Below, in pieces: positions 6,048-11,692 of a DNA stretch of 11,692 bases. Source of the stretch: Verrucomicrobiia bacterium (GTDB lineage: Bacteria; Verrucomicrobiota; Verrucomicrobiia; Limisphaerales; UBA1319); assembly GCA_017880715.1 (NCBI GenBank), contig JADGRT010000045.1, positions 1-11,692 on the forward strand, in the 5' to 3' direction. Within the stretch, counting starts at the first letter, position 1. Each line of letters begins with the position of its first letter. The translations under genes and the position numbers were made by a program. The notes under the pieces were generated by a model. That model made no database searches, had not been told where the DNA came from, and was given only the letters and a program-made list of their open reading frames with translations.

Positions 6048-7192
6048 GCCAATATCAAAATTACTTAGGGGCGCTCTGTGGGTGCCTGTTTTTCCTTTCA
6101 CCGCGCGGCCAGGCGGTGGAGCCCGATGCCCTGACGCAAGCGGATGCCATTCAAAAGGCGATCAGCCAGAACAAGCTGATCCTGCTGATCGTCAGCGATA
6201 CCAACAATTGCACCGCTTGCATCAGCCTGGAATTTGGCACCTTGCCCTCAACCAATAATCCCCCCATGCGGCAATTCATCGAAGAATCATTCGTTTACTG
6301 GGCTTGCGGGCCGGAACAGCAGTGCACGGAATTCCGGACTTACACGGGCGAAGGAACCATACCACTGCCCGAGTTTTTTATCATCGATCCTCGCAATCCA
6401 CAAACTTACTACTCTGGCTTTGGAGACTCGGACCCTCTCATTTTTTACTATTGGGCCCGTACCGGGCTTCTGAAGATGACGAAGCCCGTGGTTATAACCC
6501 CGCAGCCAAATGAAACCTTTTCCGACAAAAACATCGTGGTGCAAGGCAGGAGCGTGTCAACCAACGTCTTTATCCGGGGCGTATATTACAAACTGAATGC
6601 CGGCGCCTGGACCTATACCAATGCGTCCGATATGATAAACTGGCAAGTCTCGCTGGACCCGGCCCAAGTCGCCGACTCAAACGTTTTTCAAGTCTATGCG
6701 CTTGACAGCAGTCTGAACAAAAGCCAGACCCACGAGGTGACTTTCTTCTCCGGCCAGGGCAAATCCCCGGCCACCGTGATCTTGGGCAATCTGTCGCAAA
6801 CGTACGACGGCACAGCCAAAACGGTAAAGGCAACGACGACGCCGGCAGGATTGACGGTTGACGTCACCTACAACGGTTCGGCCATTGCGCCGATCGACGC
6901 GGGCGGCTACACCGTCATCGGCACCGTCAACAACCCATACTACGAGGGCAGTGCGACCAACACGCTGGTCATTGCCGACCCCGCCACGACGCTCGCGCCG
7001 CCCCCTATGACTCTGGGACGGACGAACAATATCATCACCCTTGGCTGGCCGGCGAATGCCATCGGCTTAAAACTGCAAAGCACCCCGGTCCTGCCGGCGA
7101 CGAACTGGCAGGAGGTGGTGGCATCGGATAGGACTAACTCGGTGAATGTCACCCTCGGCGCCAGCAACCAATTCTTTCGCCTGAAGAATTAG
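6044..7192 (+). CDS. Secreted thioredoxin-like protein with Ig-like and MBG-like domains
   Basis: 382 residues. A short hydrophobic N-terminus (about 7-20, ending before GQAVEP) looks like a weak signal peptide without a strong basic start. Residues 30-145 resemble a thioredoxin fold: LILLIVSDTNNCTAC puts a CxxC at Cys56/Cys59, and IPLPEFFIIDP (106-116) fits the cis-proline strand. Residues 150-235 look like a bacterial Ig-like domain (FSDKNIVVQG, YYKLNAGAW, VFQVYALDSSLNKS). Residues 246-310 match the MBG/YDG repeat style (QTYDGTAKTV, DVTYNG, GGYTVIGTV). The tail TLGWP...FFRLKN is the beta-rich C-terminal domain frequent in exported proteins of Verrucomicrobiota. A thiol-disulfide or surface-adhesion role is possible, but no function is known. 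The gene lies between two paralogous pseudopilin genes. The start is ATG 6044; no better in-frame start exists upstream. Confidence 0.8.
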   Translation: MSQYQNYLGALCGCLFFLSPRGQAVEPDALTQADAIQKAISQNKLILLIVSDTNNCTACISLEFGTLPSTNNPPMRQFIEESFVYWACGPEQQCTEFRTYTGEGTIPLPEFFIIDPRNPQTYYSGFGDSDPLIFYYWARTGLLKMTKPVVITPQPNETFSDKNIVVQGRSVSTNVFIRGVYYKLNAGAWTYTNASDMINWQVSLDPAQVADSNVFQVYALDSSLNKSQTHEVTFFSGQGKSPATVILGNLSQTYDGTAKTVKATTTPAGLTVDVTYNGSAIAPIDAGGYTVIGTVNNPYYEGSATNTLVIADPATTLAPPPMTLGRTNNIITLGWPANAIGLKLQSTPVLPATNWQEVVASDRTNSVNVTLGASNQFFRLKN

Positions 7193-7336
7193 TTTGCCAG
7201 CGGATCCAATCCCAACGGCGATCAGCCGGGCACGGTCCAAAACGTGGCCGTGGCGGCGCGTCTTTTCATGGCGGACATCCAGAATGAGAGGCCCAAAACA
7301 ATCCAGGCGTGGAGATTCGCAAAAAAAGCGCCCTGA
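7193..7336 (+). other. Coding-like stretch directly after the thioredoxin-like gene (possible gene remnant)
   Basis: The frame of the preceding gene stays open for 47 codons past its TAG. The first 28 or so codons have strongly G/C-biased third positions, like real genes in this window (for example SNPNGDQPGTVQNVAVAARL). I do not recognise the peptide. Because FFRLKN is a usual protein end in this phylum, read-through is unlikely, and a decayed gene end left by the duplication of the neighbouring pseudopilin is more plausible. The rest of the spacer to 7442 holds only the promoter given separately. Confidence 0.3.
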
Positions 7337-7386
7337 TTTAATTGGTCAAATGGTTTGCAAATCCTTATTGTTAGTTGCGTTAATGG

Positions 7387-7416
7387 TTGAGAGTTAATTT
7401 GAGAGCCAGGTAGAAT
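7387..7416 (+). promoter_or_regulatory. Sigma70-like promoter for the second pseudopilin gene
   Basis: TTGAGA at 7387-7392 (one mismatch to the -35 consensus) and TAGAAT at 7411-7416 (one mismatch to the -10 consensus) are separated by 18 bases. The -10 ends 26 bases before the ATG at 7443, a normal leader length. The sequence around it is AT-rich compared with the genes. The paralogue at 5275 lacks an equally good match at this position, so the two copies may be expressed differently. Confidence 0.5.
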
Positions 7417-7418
7417 AT

Positions 7419-8162
7419 CATGATCGAGACCAGCACCGCCTTATGAGACACCGAAAAAGCGCGTTTACGCTCATCGAGTTGCTAACCGTTATGGCCATCA
7501 TCGCCGTATTGGCAGGAATGATCCTGTCGGCCGTGGGCCGGGTAAACAATTCCGCCCGCAAGGCGCAATGTCTGAATAATCTCAAACAGCTCATCACCGG
7601 TTCGCTGATGTATTCGGATGACAACTCCAGCGGCAGTCTCACCGGGGATTCCATCGGCTGGCCGGGAGAACGATGGCCCGAGGACGACGACGTCAATTAC
7701 TTGCACCACGGCTATGTGCCCACGTTAAAAACGTATCTATGCCCCAGCACCCGGGATGTGATCGATCCCAAAGTGATCGACCCCAACATCTTCGTGTCCG
7801 CGACTGGCACTCCGTGGATTGAGGATCTCATGGTATGCGCCGCCACCACCGAGAATCGCCATGGGACCAGTTATAAAACATCCGGACTCATGGCGTTGAC
7901 GTTCCGCAAGACCCAGAAAACGATCGCCCATTACATCCGGAAGAACGAACCCAAGGGCCTGGTGGTCAGCCCGTCGCAAATATGGCTGCACTTCGATCAG
8001 GATGTTGACATCGAAAGAATCAAATATTCTTTGACGGCTAAGAATAATCACGGGGCATCCGGCGGCAATGTGGCGTTCTGTGATGGACACGTCGAATGGA
8101 TCCGGCGATCCGCCTATCGCGATAGTTACGATGGGTCGCAGGACCGCTGTCCGAATTGCTGG
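7419..8162 (+). repeat. Copy 2 of the duplicated pseudopilin gene unit
   Basis: Direct-repeat partner of 5251-6003. Long nearly identical blocks remain at both ends of the gene and in the segments coding for NYLHHGYVPTLKTYLCP and SPSQIWLHFDQDVDIER, while the middle and extreme C-terminus have diverged. The spread of changes, many of them amino-acid replacing, indicates an old duplication rather than an assembly artefact. Confidence 0.85.
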
Positions 8163-8180
8163 ATTGATGTGCCGAATTAG
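7443..8180 (+). CDS. Pseudopilin-like protein with H-Xn-DG motif (DUF1559/T2SS G-like), copy 2
   Basis: 245 residues, by eye about three quarters identical to the protein at 5275-6015. The prepilin signal is MRHRKSA|FTLIELLTVMAIIAVLAG, again with Ala at -1 and the conserved Glu at mature +5. QCLNNLKQ, SLMYSDDNSSGSLTGD and the C-terminal NNHGASGGNVAFCDGHV (ten residues between His and Asp-Gly) are retained. It differs in loops after the helix (VNNSARKA), in the central region and in the last residues, where a CPNC pair replaces the other copy's ending. It has its own candidate promoter at 7387-7416 and no obvious ribosome site. It should be anchored in the inner membrane and possibly assembled by a type II secretion-like machine, none of whose genes are in this window. 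The next 247 bases to the following gene hold no supported gene. Confidence 0.88.
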   Translation: MRHRKSAFTLIELLTVMAIIAVLAGMILSAVGRVNNSARKAQCLNNLKQLITGSLMYSDDNSSGSLTGDSIGWPGERWPEDDDVNYLHHGYVPTLKTYLCPSTRDVIDPKVIDPNIFVSATGTPWIEDLMVCAATTENRHGTSYKTSGLMALTFRKTQKTIAHYIRKNEPKGLVVSPSQIWLHFDQDVDIERIKYSLTAKNNHGASGGNVAFCDGHVEWIRRSAYRDSYDGSQDRCPNCWIDVPN

Positions 8181-8427
8181 CCCATGAGGCAGGATGACAA
8201 GATGTGTTACTGATAGGAAAATGCTTTTACGCTGACGCGGGGAAAGGAGCATTGGACTTCCCGGTTTCGAGCGAGCGCGACGGCCGGCAGCCATTTCCGG
8301 CTTGATTACCTGGCGGGACCTGAGGTAAGCTCATGGGAGTATTAGGCCATTAGCGCGGCGCTCCGGGAGCGGAATTCGCCATGCCGCGCCATGCCTGGTG
8401 GGCCTGCGCCAGAAAGCAATGCGCACT

Positions 8428-10296
8428 ATGAAAACATCAACCTATGCGCGGGCCGTGACCCGGCACGGATTCCTTCTTTTTGCCATGATCAGTTCCCTCT
8501 CCGCCGCCACGACCCCTGAACGCGCCTCCTTGGACGATCGCTTCAAATGGGATCTCTCCCCAATGTATGCCTCGCTGGAAAACTGGGAGGGACATTACCA
8601 GGAATTGGAGGCGAAGGTGGCCGAGTTCGGCAAGAAAAAGGGCGCCCTAGGCGAGTCCGCTAAAACGCTGTTGGACGCGCTTCAACTTCGCGATCAAATC
8701 AATATCCAGTTGGAAAAGCTGTCTGCCTATGCGGCGATGCGGCGCGATGAGGATATGCGCCAGCCCGGCTCCCAAGCGTTGTTCCAGCGCGCCCAAACCC
8801 TTTCGGTCAAGTGGGATGAAACGTCTTCCTGGTTTCAACCCGAATGGCTGCGGATTCCGGAGCCGCGCCTCCGGGAATTCCAGCAGCAACCGGATCTCAA
8901 GGTGTATGCGCATTACTTCGATGATCTATGGCGAAGCAAAGCCCACATCCTGTCGGCGCGCGAAGAAGAACTGCTGGCCATGGCCGGCAAAGCCATGGAA
9001 TCCGCCGGCGACGCCTTTGGGCTGCTGAGCAACACCGAGTTGCGCTGGCGCACGGTGAAAGATGCGGCGAACCGCGAGGTGGAGATTACCTCGTCCGCTT
9101 TCTCCCAGGCCATGCAATCGAAGGATCGCCGCTATCGACAAGCCGCGTTTACCGCTCTTTACAGCAGCTTTGCCGAGGTGAAGAACACCCTGGCAACGAC
9201 CCTGGCCGGCACGATGCAGCGGGATTGGTATTATGCCAAGGCCCGCGGTTATCCGACCAGCCTGCAGCGCGCGTTGGACGCGGAAAACCTGCCCCCGGGA
9301 GTTTACCACAACCTGATCAAGACGGTGGGCGCGCATCGCCAGCTCTTGCATCGTTACGTCTCGTTGAAAAAGCGCGCGCTCAAGGTCGAAGGCGTCCATT
9401 TCTACGACCTGTATGTGAACCTGGTCGAGGTGCCGGAACGCAGCTATCCATTCGCGCAGGGACGCGAACTGGTGTTGGAGGGCGTGAAGCCTTTCGGACC
9501 CGAGTACGTGGCGGTGATGAAACAGGCCTTTGATTCGCGTTGGATCGATGTCTATGAAAACAAGGGCAAACGAAGCGGGGCCTACAACCTGGGCACTTAC
9601 TTGTCCGCCCCCTATGTTCTGCTCAATTACCAAAGCACCTTTCAGGATGTCTCCACGCTCGCCCACGAACTGGGCCACGCCACCCAAAGCTGGTTTGCCA
9701 AAGAAAACCAGCCGCCCGTGTACGCCGGGTATCCGATGTTTACGGCGGAAGTGGCCTCGACCGCCGCGGAAATCGTCTTTAAGAAATCGCTTCTCGATAA
9801 AACCCAAAACCCGAAGGAACGCGCCTTTCTCATCAACCAGATGCTGGAGGACATGCGGGCCACCCTTTTCCGCCAGACCCAATTCGCCGAATTCGACCTG
9901 GCCGCGCATGCGATGGCCGAAAAAGGCGAGCCGATGACCGCGGAATCGCTCATGAAGATTTGCCACGATCAGTATGTTCAGTACTACGGGCCGGACTTTG
10001 TGATCGATCCCGTGCTGGACGTCGAATGCCTGCGCATCCCCCATTATTATCGCGGTTATTATGTGTATCGTTACGCCGATAGCTACTGCGCGGCGGCCGC
10101 CATTGCCAAACGCATGCTGCAACCGGAGCCCGGCATCCAGGAGCGATGGATGAAGTTCCTTAAAACCGGCAATAGCAGGTACGCCATCGACATGTTGAAA
10201 GGGGTGGGGGTGGACATGACCACAGCGCAGCCCATCGAGGACGCCATGACCTTGTTCGAGCAGTTGCTCAAGGAATTGGAATCGCTCCTGCCCTAG
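8428..10296 (+). CDS. pepF: M3-family oligoendopeptidase F homologue with signal peptide
   Basis: 622 residues from ATG 8428, near the 600 typical of PepF zinc metallopeptidases, which cleave short peptides. The zinc site is HELGH at His413-His417 (TLAHELGHATQSW), with Glu441 in FTAEVAST as the likely third ligand 24 residues later. The C-terminal substrate region IPHYYRGYYVYRYADS is typical of the family. The start at 8428 gives MKTSTYARAVTRHG, then FLLFAMISSLSA before ATTPE, a convincing Sec signal with cleavage after SLSA. In-frame ATG 8419 and GTG 8398 would only lengthen the basic segment, and no clear ribosome site decides between them. Most PepF proteins are cytoplasmic, so an exported form is unusual and would process peptides in the periplasm. 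It is a single gene, converging with aroC. Assignment to M3/PepF is firm; substrate is unknown. Confidence 0.92.
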   Translation: MKTSTYARAVTRHGFLLFAMISSLSAATTPERASLDDRFKWDLSPMYASLENWEGHYQELEAKVAEFGKKKGALGESAKTLLDALQLRDQINIQLEKLSAYAAMRRDEDMRQPGSQALFQRAQTLSVKWDETSSWFQPEWLRIPEPRLREFQQQPDLKVYAHYFDDLWRSKAHILSAREEELLAMAGKAMESAGDAFGLLSNTELRWRTVKDAANREVEITSSAFSQAMQSKDRRYRQAAFTALYSSFAEVKNTLATTLAGTMQRDWYYAKARGYPTSLQRALDAENLPPGVYHNLIKTVGAHRQLLHRYVSLKKRALKVEGVHFYDLYVNLVEVPERSYPFAQGRELVLEGVKPFGPEYVAVMKQAFDSRWIDVYENKGKRSGAYNLGTYLSAPYVLLNYQSTFQDVSTLAHELGHATQSWFAKENQPPVYAGYPMFTAEVASTAAEIVFKKSLLDKTQNPKERAFLINQMLEDMRATLFRQTQFAEFDLAAHAMAEKGEPMTAESLMKICHDQYVQYYGPDFVIDPVLDVECLRIPHYYRGYYVYRYADSYCAAAAIAKRMLQPEPGIQERWMKFLKTGNSRYAIDMLKGVGVDMTTAQPIEDAMTLFEQLLKELESLLP

Positions 10297-10378
10297 CTAT
10301 CATGGTATTTCCCGGATCGTGGACCGCCAGTTCCTGCTGGGGGATGTGGCGCATTACGACGTGCTGCGGGCGGTGTTG
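10295..10378 (+). pseudogene. Possible remnant of a REP-associated tyrosine (IS200-like) transposase, N-terminal fragment
   Basis: An open frame starting inside the pepF stop reads SYHGISRIVDRQFLLGD, which resembles the opening of Y1/RAYT transposases in this phylum (YH-x-x-SR-x-VDR-x-F-x-x-GD). After about 28 codons the similarity ends. The catalytic HUH motif and tyrosine are not found in any forward frame before the aroC coding end. If real, it is a decayed and truncated insertion between two converging genes. No flanking REP palindromes were recognised. The match is short and made from memory, so confidence is low. Confidence 0.35.
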
Positions 10379-10441
10379 CCGGGTGGGAGTTACGCGAAGG
10401 TGGCGGAAGTTGGCGCGGGCATCGGGCTTTACAGAGACCGA

Positions 10442-11524
10442 TCAGCCACCGCACTGCGCCTGCTGGCGCATGGCATGGTCCACCAATACCAGCGCTGTCA
10501 TCGCCTCCACGATGGGCACGGCTCGCGGCAGGACGCACGGATCATGCCGGCCCCGGCCTTTCAATGTCGTGTTCCGAAATTGCGCATCCACGGTTTCCTG
10601 CTCGTGCATCACGGTTGCCACCGGCTTGAATGCCACGCGGAAATAGATGGTTTCGCCGTTGGATATGCCCCCCTGAATGCCGCCGGACCGGTTGGTTTTG
10701 GTGAACACCCTGCCGCCGCGGGCTCGCAGGGCGTCGTTGTGTTCTGTACCGGTCATCAGCACGCTGCTAAATCCCGATCCATAATCGAATCCCCGCGCCG
10801 CCGGCAGACTTAGCATCGCCTTGGCCAGATCGGCCTCAAGCCGATCGAACACCGGCTCGCCCCATCCGGGCGGCACTCCACGGGCCACGCCTTCAACAAT
10901 TCCGCCCACGCTGTCGCCCGCCCGGCGGACTCTCTCGATCAGCCGAATCATGCGTTCAGCCATGGGTTGGTGGGGACAACGAACGATGTTCCGTTCGACA
11001 TCCGCCCGTTTAACCTTGTCCGGATCAATCGACACTTTCAGCCGCTGGACTTGAGAGACATAAGCCAGCACCTCCACGCCGAACCGCTCGTGTAATATCT
11101 TCCGCGCAATGGCACCGGCCGCCACCCGCCCGATGGTTTCGCGCGCGCTGGAACGTCCCCCACCCTGCCAATTTCGAATGCCGTATTTGGCCTGGTAGGT
11201 GTAATCGGCATGCGATGGCCGGAACTTGGAAGCCATCTCGGTGTAGGCTTCCGGCCGGGCATCCTCATTACGAACCCAAAGGCAAATCGGCGTGCCCAAG
11301 GTCCTGCCTTCAAACGTGCCGGAGAGGATTTGCACGGTGTCACTCTCGCGGCGCGGAGTCACGATCGACGATTGCCCGGGCCGGCGCCGGTCCAGCTCCG
11401 GCTGTATGTCCGCCTCGGTCAAAGCCAGACGCGGCGGACAGCCGTCCACCACCACGCCGACCCCGCCGCCGTGCGATTCGCCCCACGTCGTAATCCGAAA
11501 CAAATGTCCAAAAGAACTGGCCAT
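10442..11524 (-). CDS. aroC: Chorismate synthase
   Basis: 360 residues, normal for the family. It converts 5-enolpyruvylshikimate-3-phosphate to chorismate with reduced FMN, the last common step of aromatic amino acid synthesis, in the cytoplasm. All signatures are visible from the N-terminus: GHLFRITTWGESHG, DRRRPGQSSI, RPSHADYTYQAKYG followed by GGGRSSARET (the FMN and substrate loops), TNRSGGIQGGISNG and the late RHDPCVLPRAVPIVEAM. The start ATG at 11524-11522 gives the canonical MASSFGHLFR opening. There is no ribosome site upstream, and a promoter lies so close that the mRNA may begin at the ATG. It is the only - strand gene seen, convergent with pepF, and no other shikimate gene is in the window. 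Nothing is missing from the enzyme. Confidence 0.96.
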   Translation of the reverse strand: MASSFGHLFRITTWGESHGGGVGVVVDGCPPRLALTEADIQPELDRRRPGQSSIVTPRRESDTVQILSGTFEGRTLGTPICLWVRNEDARPEAYTEMASKFRPSHADYTYQAKYGIRNWQGGGRSSARETIGRVAAGAIARKILHERFGVEVLAYVSQVQRLKVSIDPDKVKRADVERNIVRCPHQPMAERMIRLIERVRRAGDSVGGIVEGVARGVPPGWGEPVFDRLEADLAKAMLSLPAARGFDYGSGFSSVLMTGTEHNDALRARGGRVFTKTNRSGGIQGGISNGETIYFRVAFKPVATVMHEQETVDAQFRNTTLKGRGRHDPCVLPRAVPIVEAMTALVLVDHAMRQQAQCGG

Positions 11525-11530
11525 GGCGAT

Positions 11531-11559
11531 AGTATGAGGGAAAACCCGCGCCAGGTCAA
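11531..11559 (-). promoter_or_regulatory. Candidate aroC promoter implying a leaderless transcript
   Basis: On the - strand TTGACC (11559-11554; five of six consensus bases) and CATACT (11536-11531; four of six) are separated by 17 bases. Only six bases lie between the -10 element and the aroC ATG, so a usual start distance would place the first transcribed base at the A of the ATG. The absence of a Shine-Dalgarno sequence agrees with this. The -10 match is only fair. Confidence 0.4.
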
Positions 11560-11629
11560 ACCGTCACAAGGAAGTGATTTATAAGGAATCCCGGAAACCA
11601 GGAACAGAAGCCCGCGCGCGATTTGACTT

Positions 11630-11645
11630 CTCGTCCTCGTCCTCG
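11630..11645. repeat. Short tandem repeat of TCGTCC
   Basis: About two and a half copies of the hexamer TCGTCC (CTCGTCCTCGTCCTCG) lie in the spacer upstream of aroC. Similar GAGGAC runs seem common in intergenic DNA of this group, but I cannot confirm that here. The surrounding 11560-11692 shows no convincing gene on either strand. An ATG at 11684 could begin a + strand gene that leaves the window, but too little is visible to judge. Confidence 0.5.
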
Positions 11646-11692
11646 AAAGCCACTCCCCGCAGAGCGGCTTCATCCCTCCCCCCATGATTCTG

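Noticed and set aside
7194..7397. 67-codon + strand frame in the spacer before the second pseudopilin
   Set aside because: It needs a rare start, is Arg/Ser/Trp-rich without order, and is out of frame with the coding-like stretch in the same region.
8353..8389. Inverted repeat GCGCGGC / GCCGCGC upstream of pepF
   Set aside because: Seven base pairs with a 23-base loop in very GC-rich DNA is likely by chance; no operator or terminator features accompany it.
8926..10122. 398-codon - strand open frame opposite pepF
   Set aside because: It is a mirror of pepF codon bias; the + strand encodes an intact M3 peptidase with all motifs, and the antisense translation is His/Gly-rich without domain signs.
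10319..10813. Long + strand open frame over the aroC 3' end
   Set aside because: Apart from its first few codons it is antisense to the well-supported aroC gene, and its translation has no recognisable features. Only the N-terminal piece was kept as a possible transposase remnant.
11630..11645. CRISPR or microsatellite array
   Set aside because: Only two and a half hexamer copies and no spacer structure; recorded as a simple repeat only.
11419..11685. 88-codon - strand open frame at the right end
   Set aside because: It overlaps the aroC start region in another frame, lacks coding character and has no homologue I recognise.

Overview
The window looks like a chromosomal segment of a member of the Verrucomicrobiota, probably near the Pedosphaera/Limisphaerales side. 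The evidence is: DUF1559-like pseudopilins with an N-terminal FTLIELL helix and a C-terminal H-Xn-DG motif, a secreted protein ending in the phylum-typical beta-rich tail with FFRLKN, few Shine-Dalgarno sequences outside the first operon, and moderately high GC. This placement is inferred from protein style, not from a marker gene.

Left part (1-5154, + strand) is a tightly coupled operon. It starts with the end of a sulfate-binding protein (sbp/cysP) cut short in mid-protein. It continues with a ThiS-like sulfur carrier (hcyS), a fold-type-I PLP enzyme of the O-acetylhomoserine sulfhydrylase family (metY), a ThiF/MoeB-like E1 enzyme (hcyF), a JAMM metalloprotease (hcyD), and a siroheme sulfite reductase carrying a C-terminal TusA domain (sir). 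The gene order and content match the protein-thiocarboxylate route to homocysteine described in Wolinella succinogenes. In that route the JAMM protease trims the carrier, HcyF adenylates it, sulfide from Sir makes the thiocarboxylate, MetY joins it to O-acetylhomoserine, and HcyD releases homocysteine. Local peculiarities are a carrier tail of five glycines plus arginine, whose DNA also supplies the metY ribosome site and start, and a TusA domain fused to the reductase.

Middle part (5155-8180, + strand) is an accessory module. Two clearly duplicated pseudopilin-like genes flank a secreted thioredoxin-like/Ig-like/MBG-like protein. The first pseudopilin and the thioredoxin gene are linked by an 11-codon mini-ORF that overlaps both. 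A good sigma70-like promoter precedes the second pseudopilin, and a coding-like stretch follows the thioredoxin gene.

Right part (8181-11692) holds an M3-family oligoendopeptidase F homologue with an apparent signal peptide, a short possible remnant of a REP-associated (IS200-like) transposase, and chorismate synthase (aroC) on the - strand. aroC has a promoter so close to its ATG that the transcript may be leaderless. The last 130 bases carry no supported gene, only a short TCGTCC repeat.
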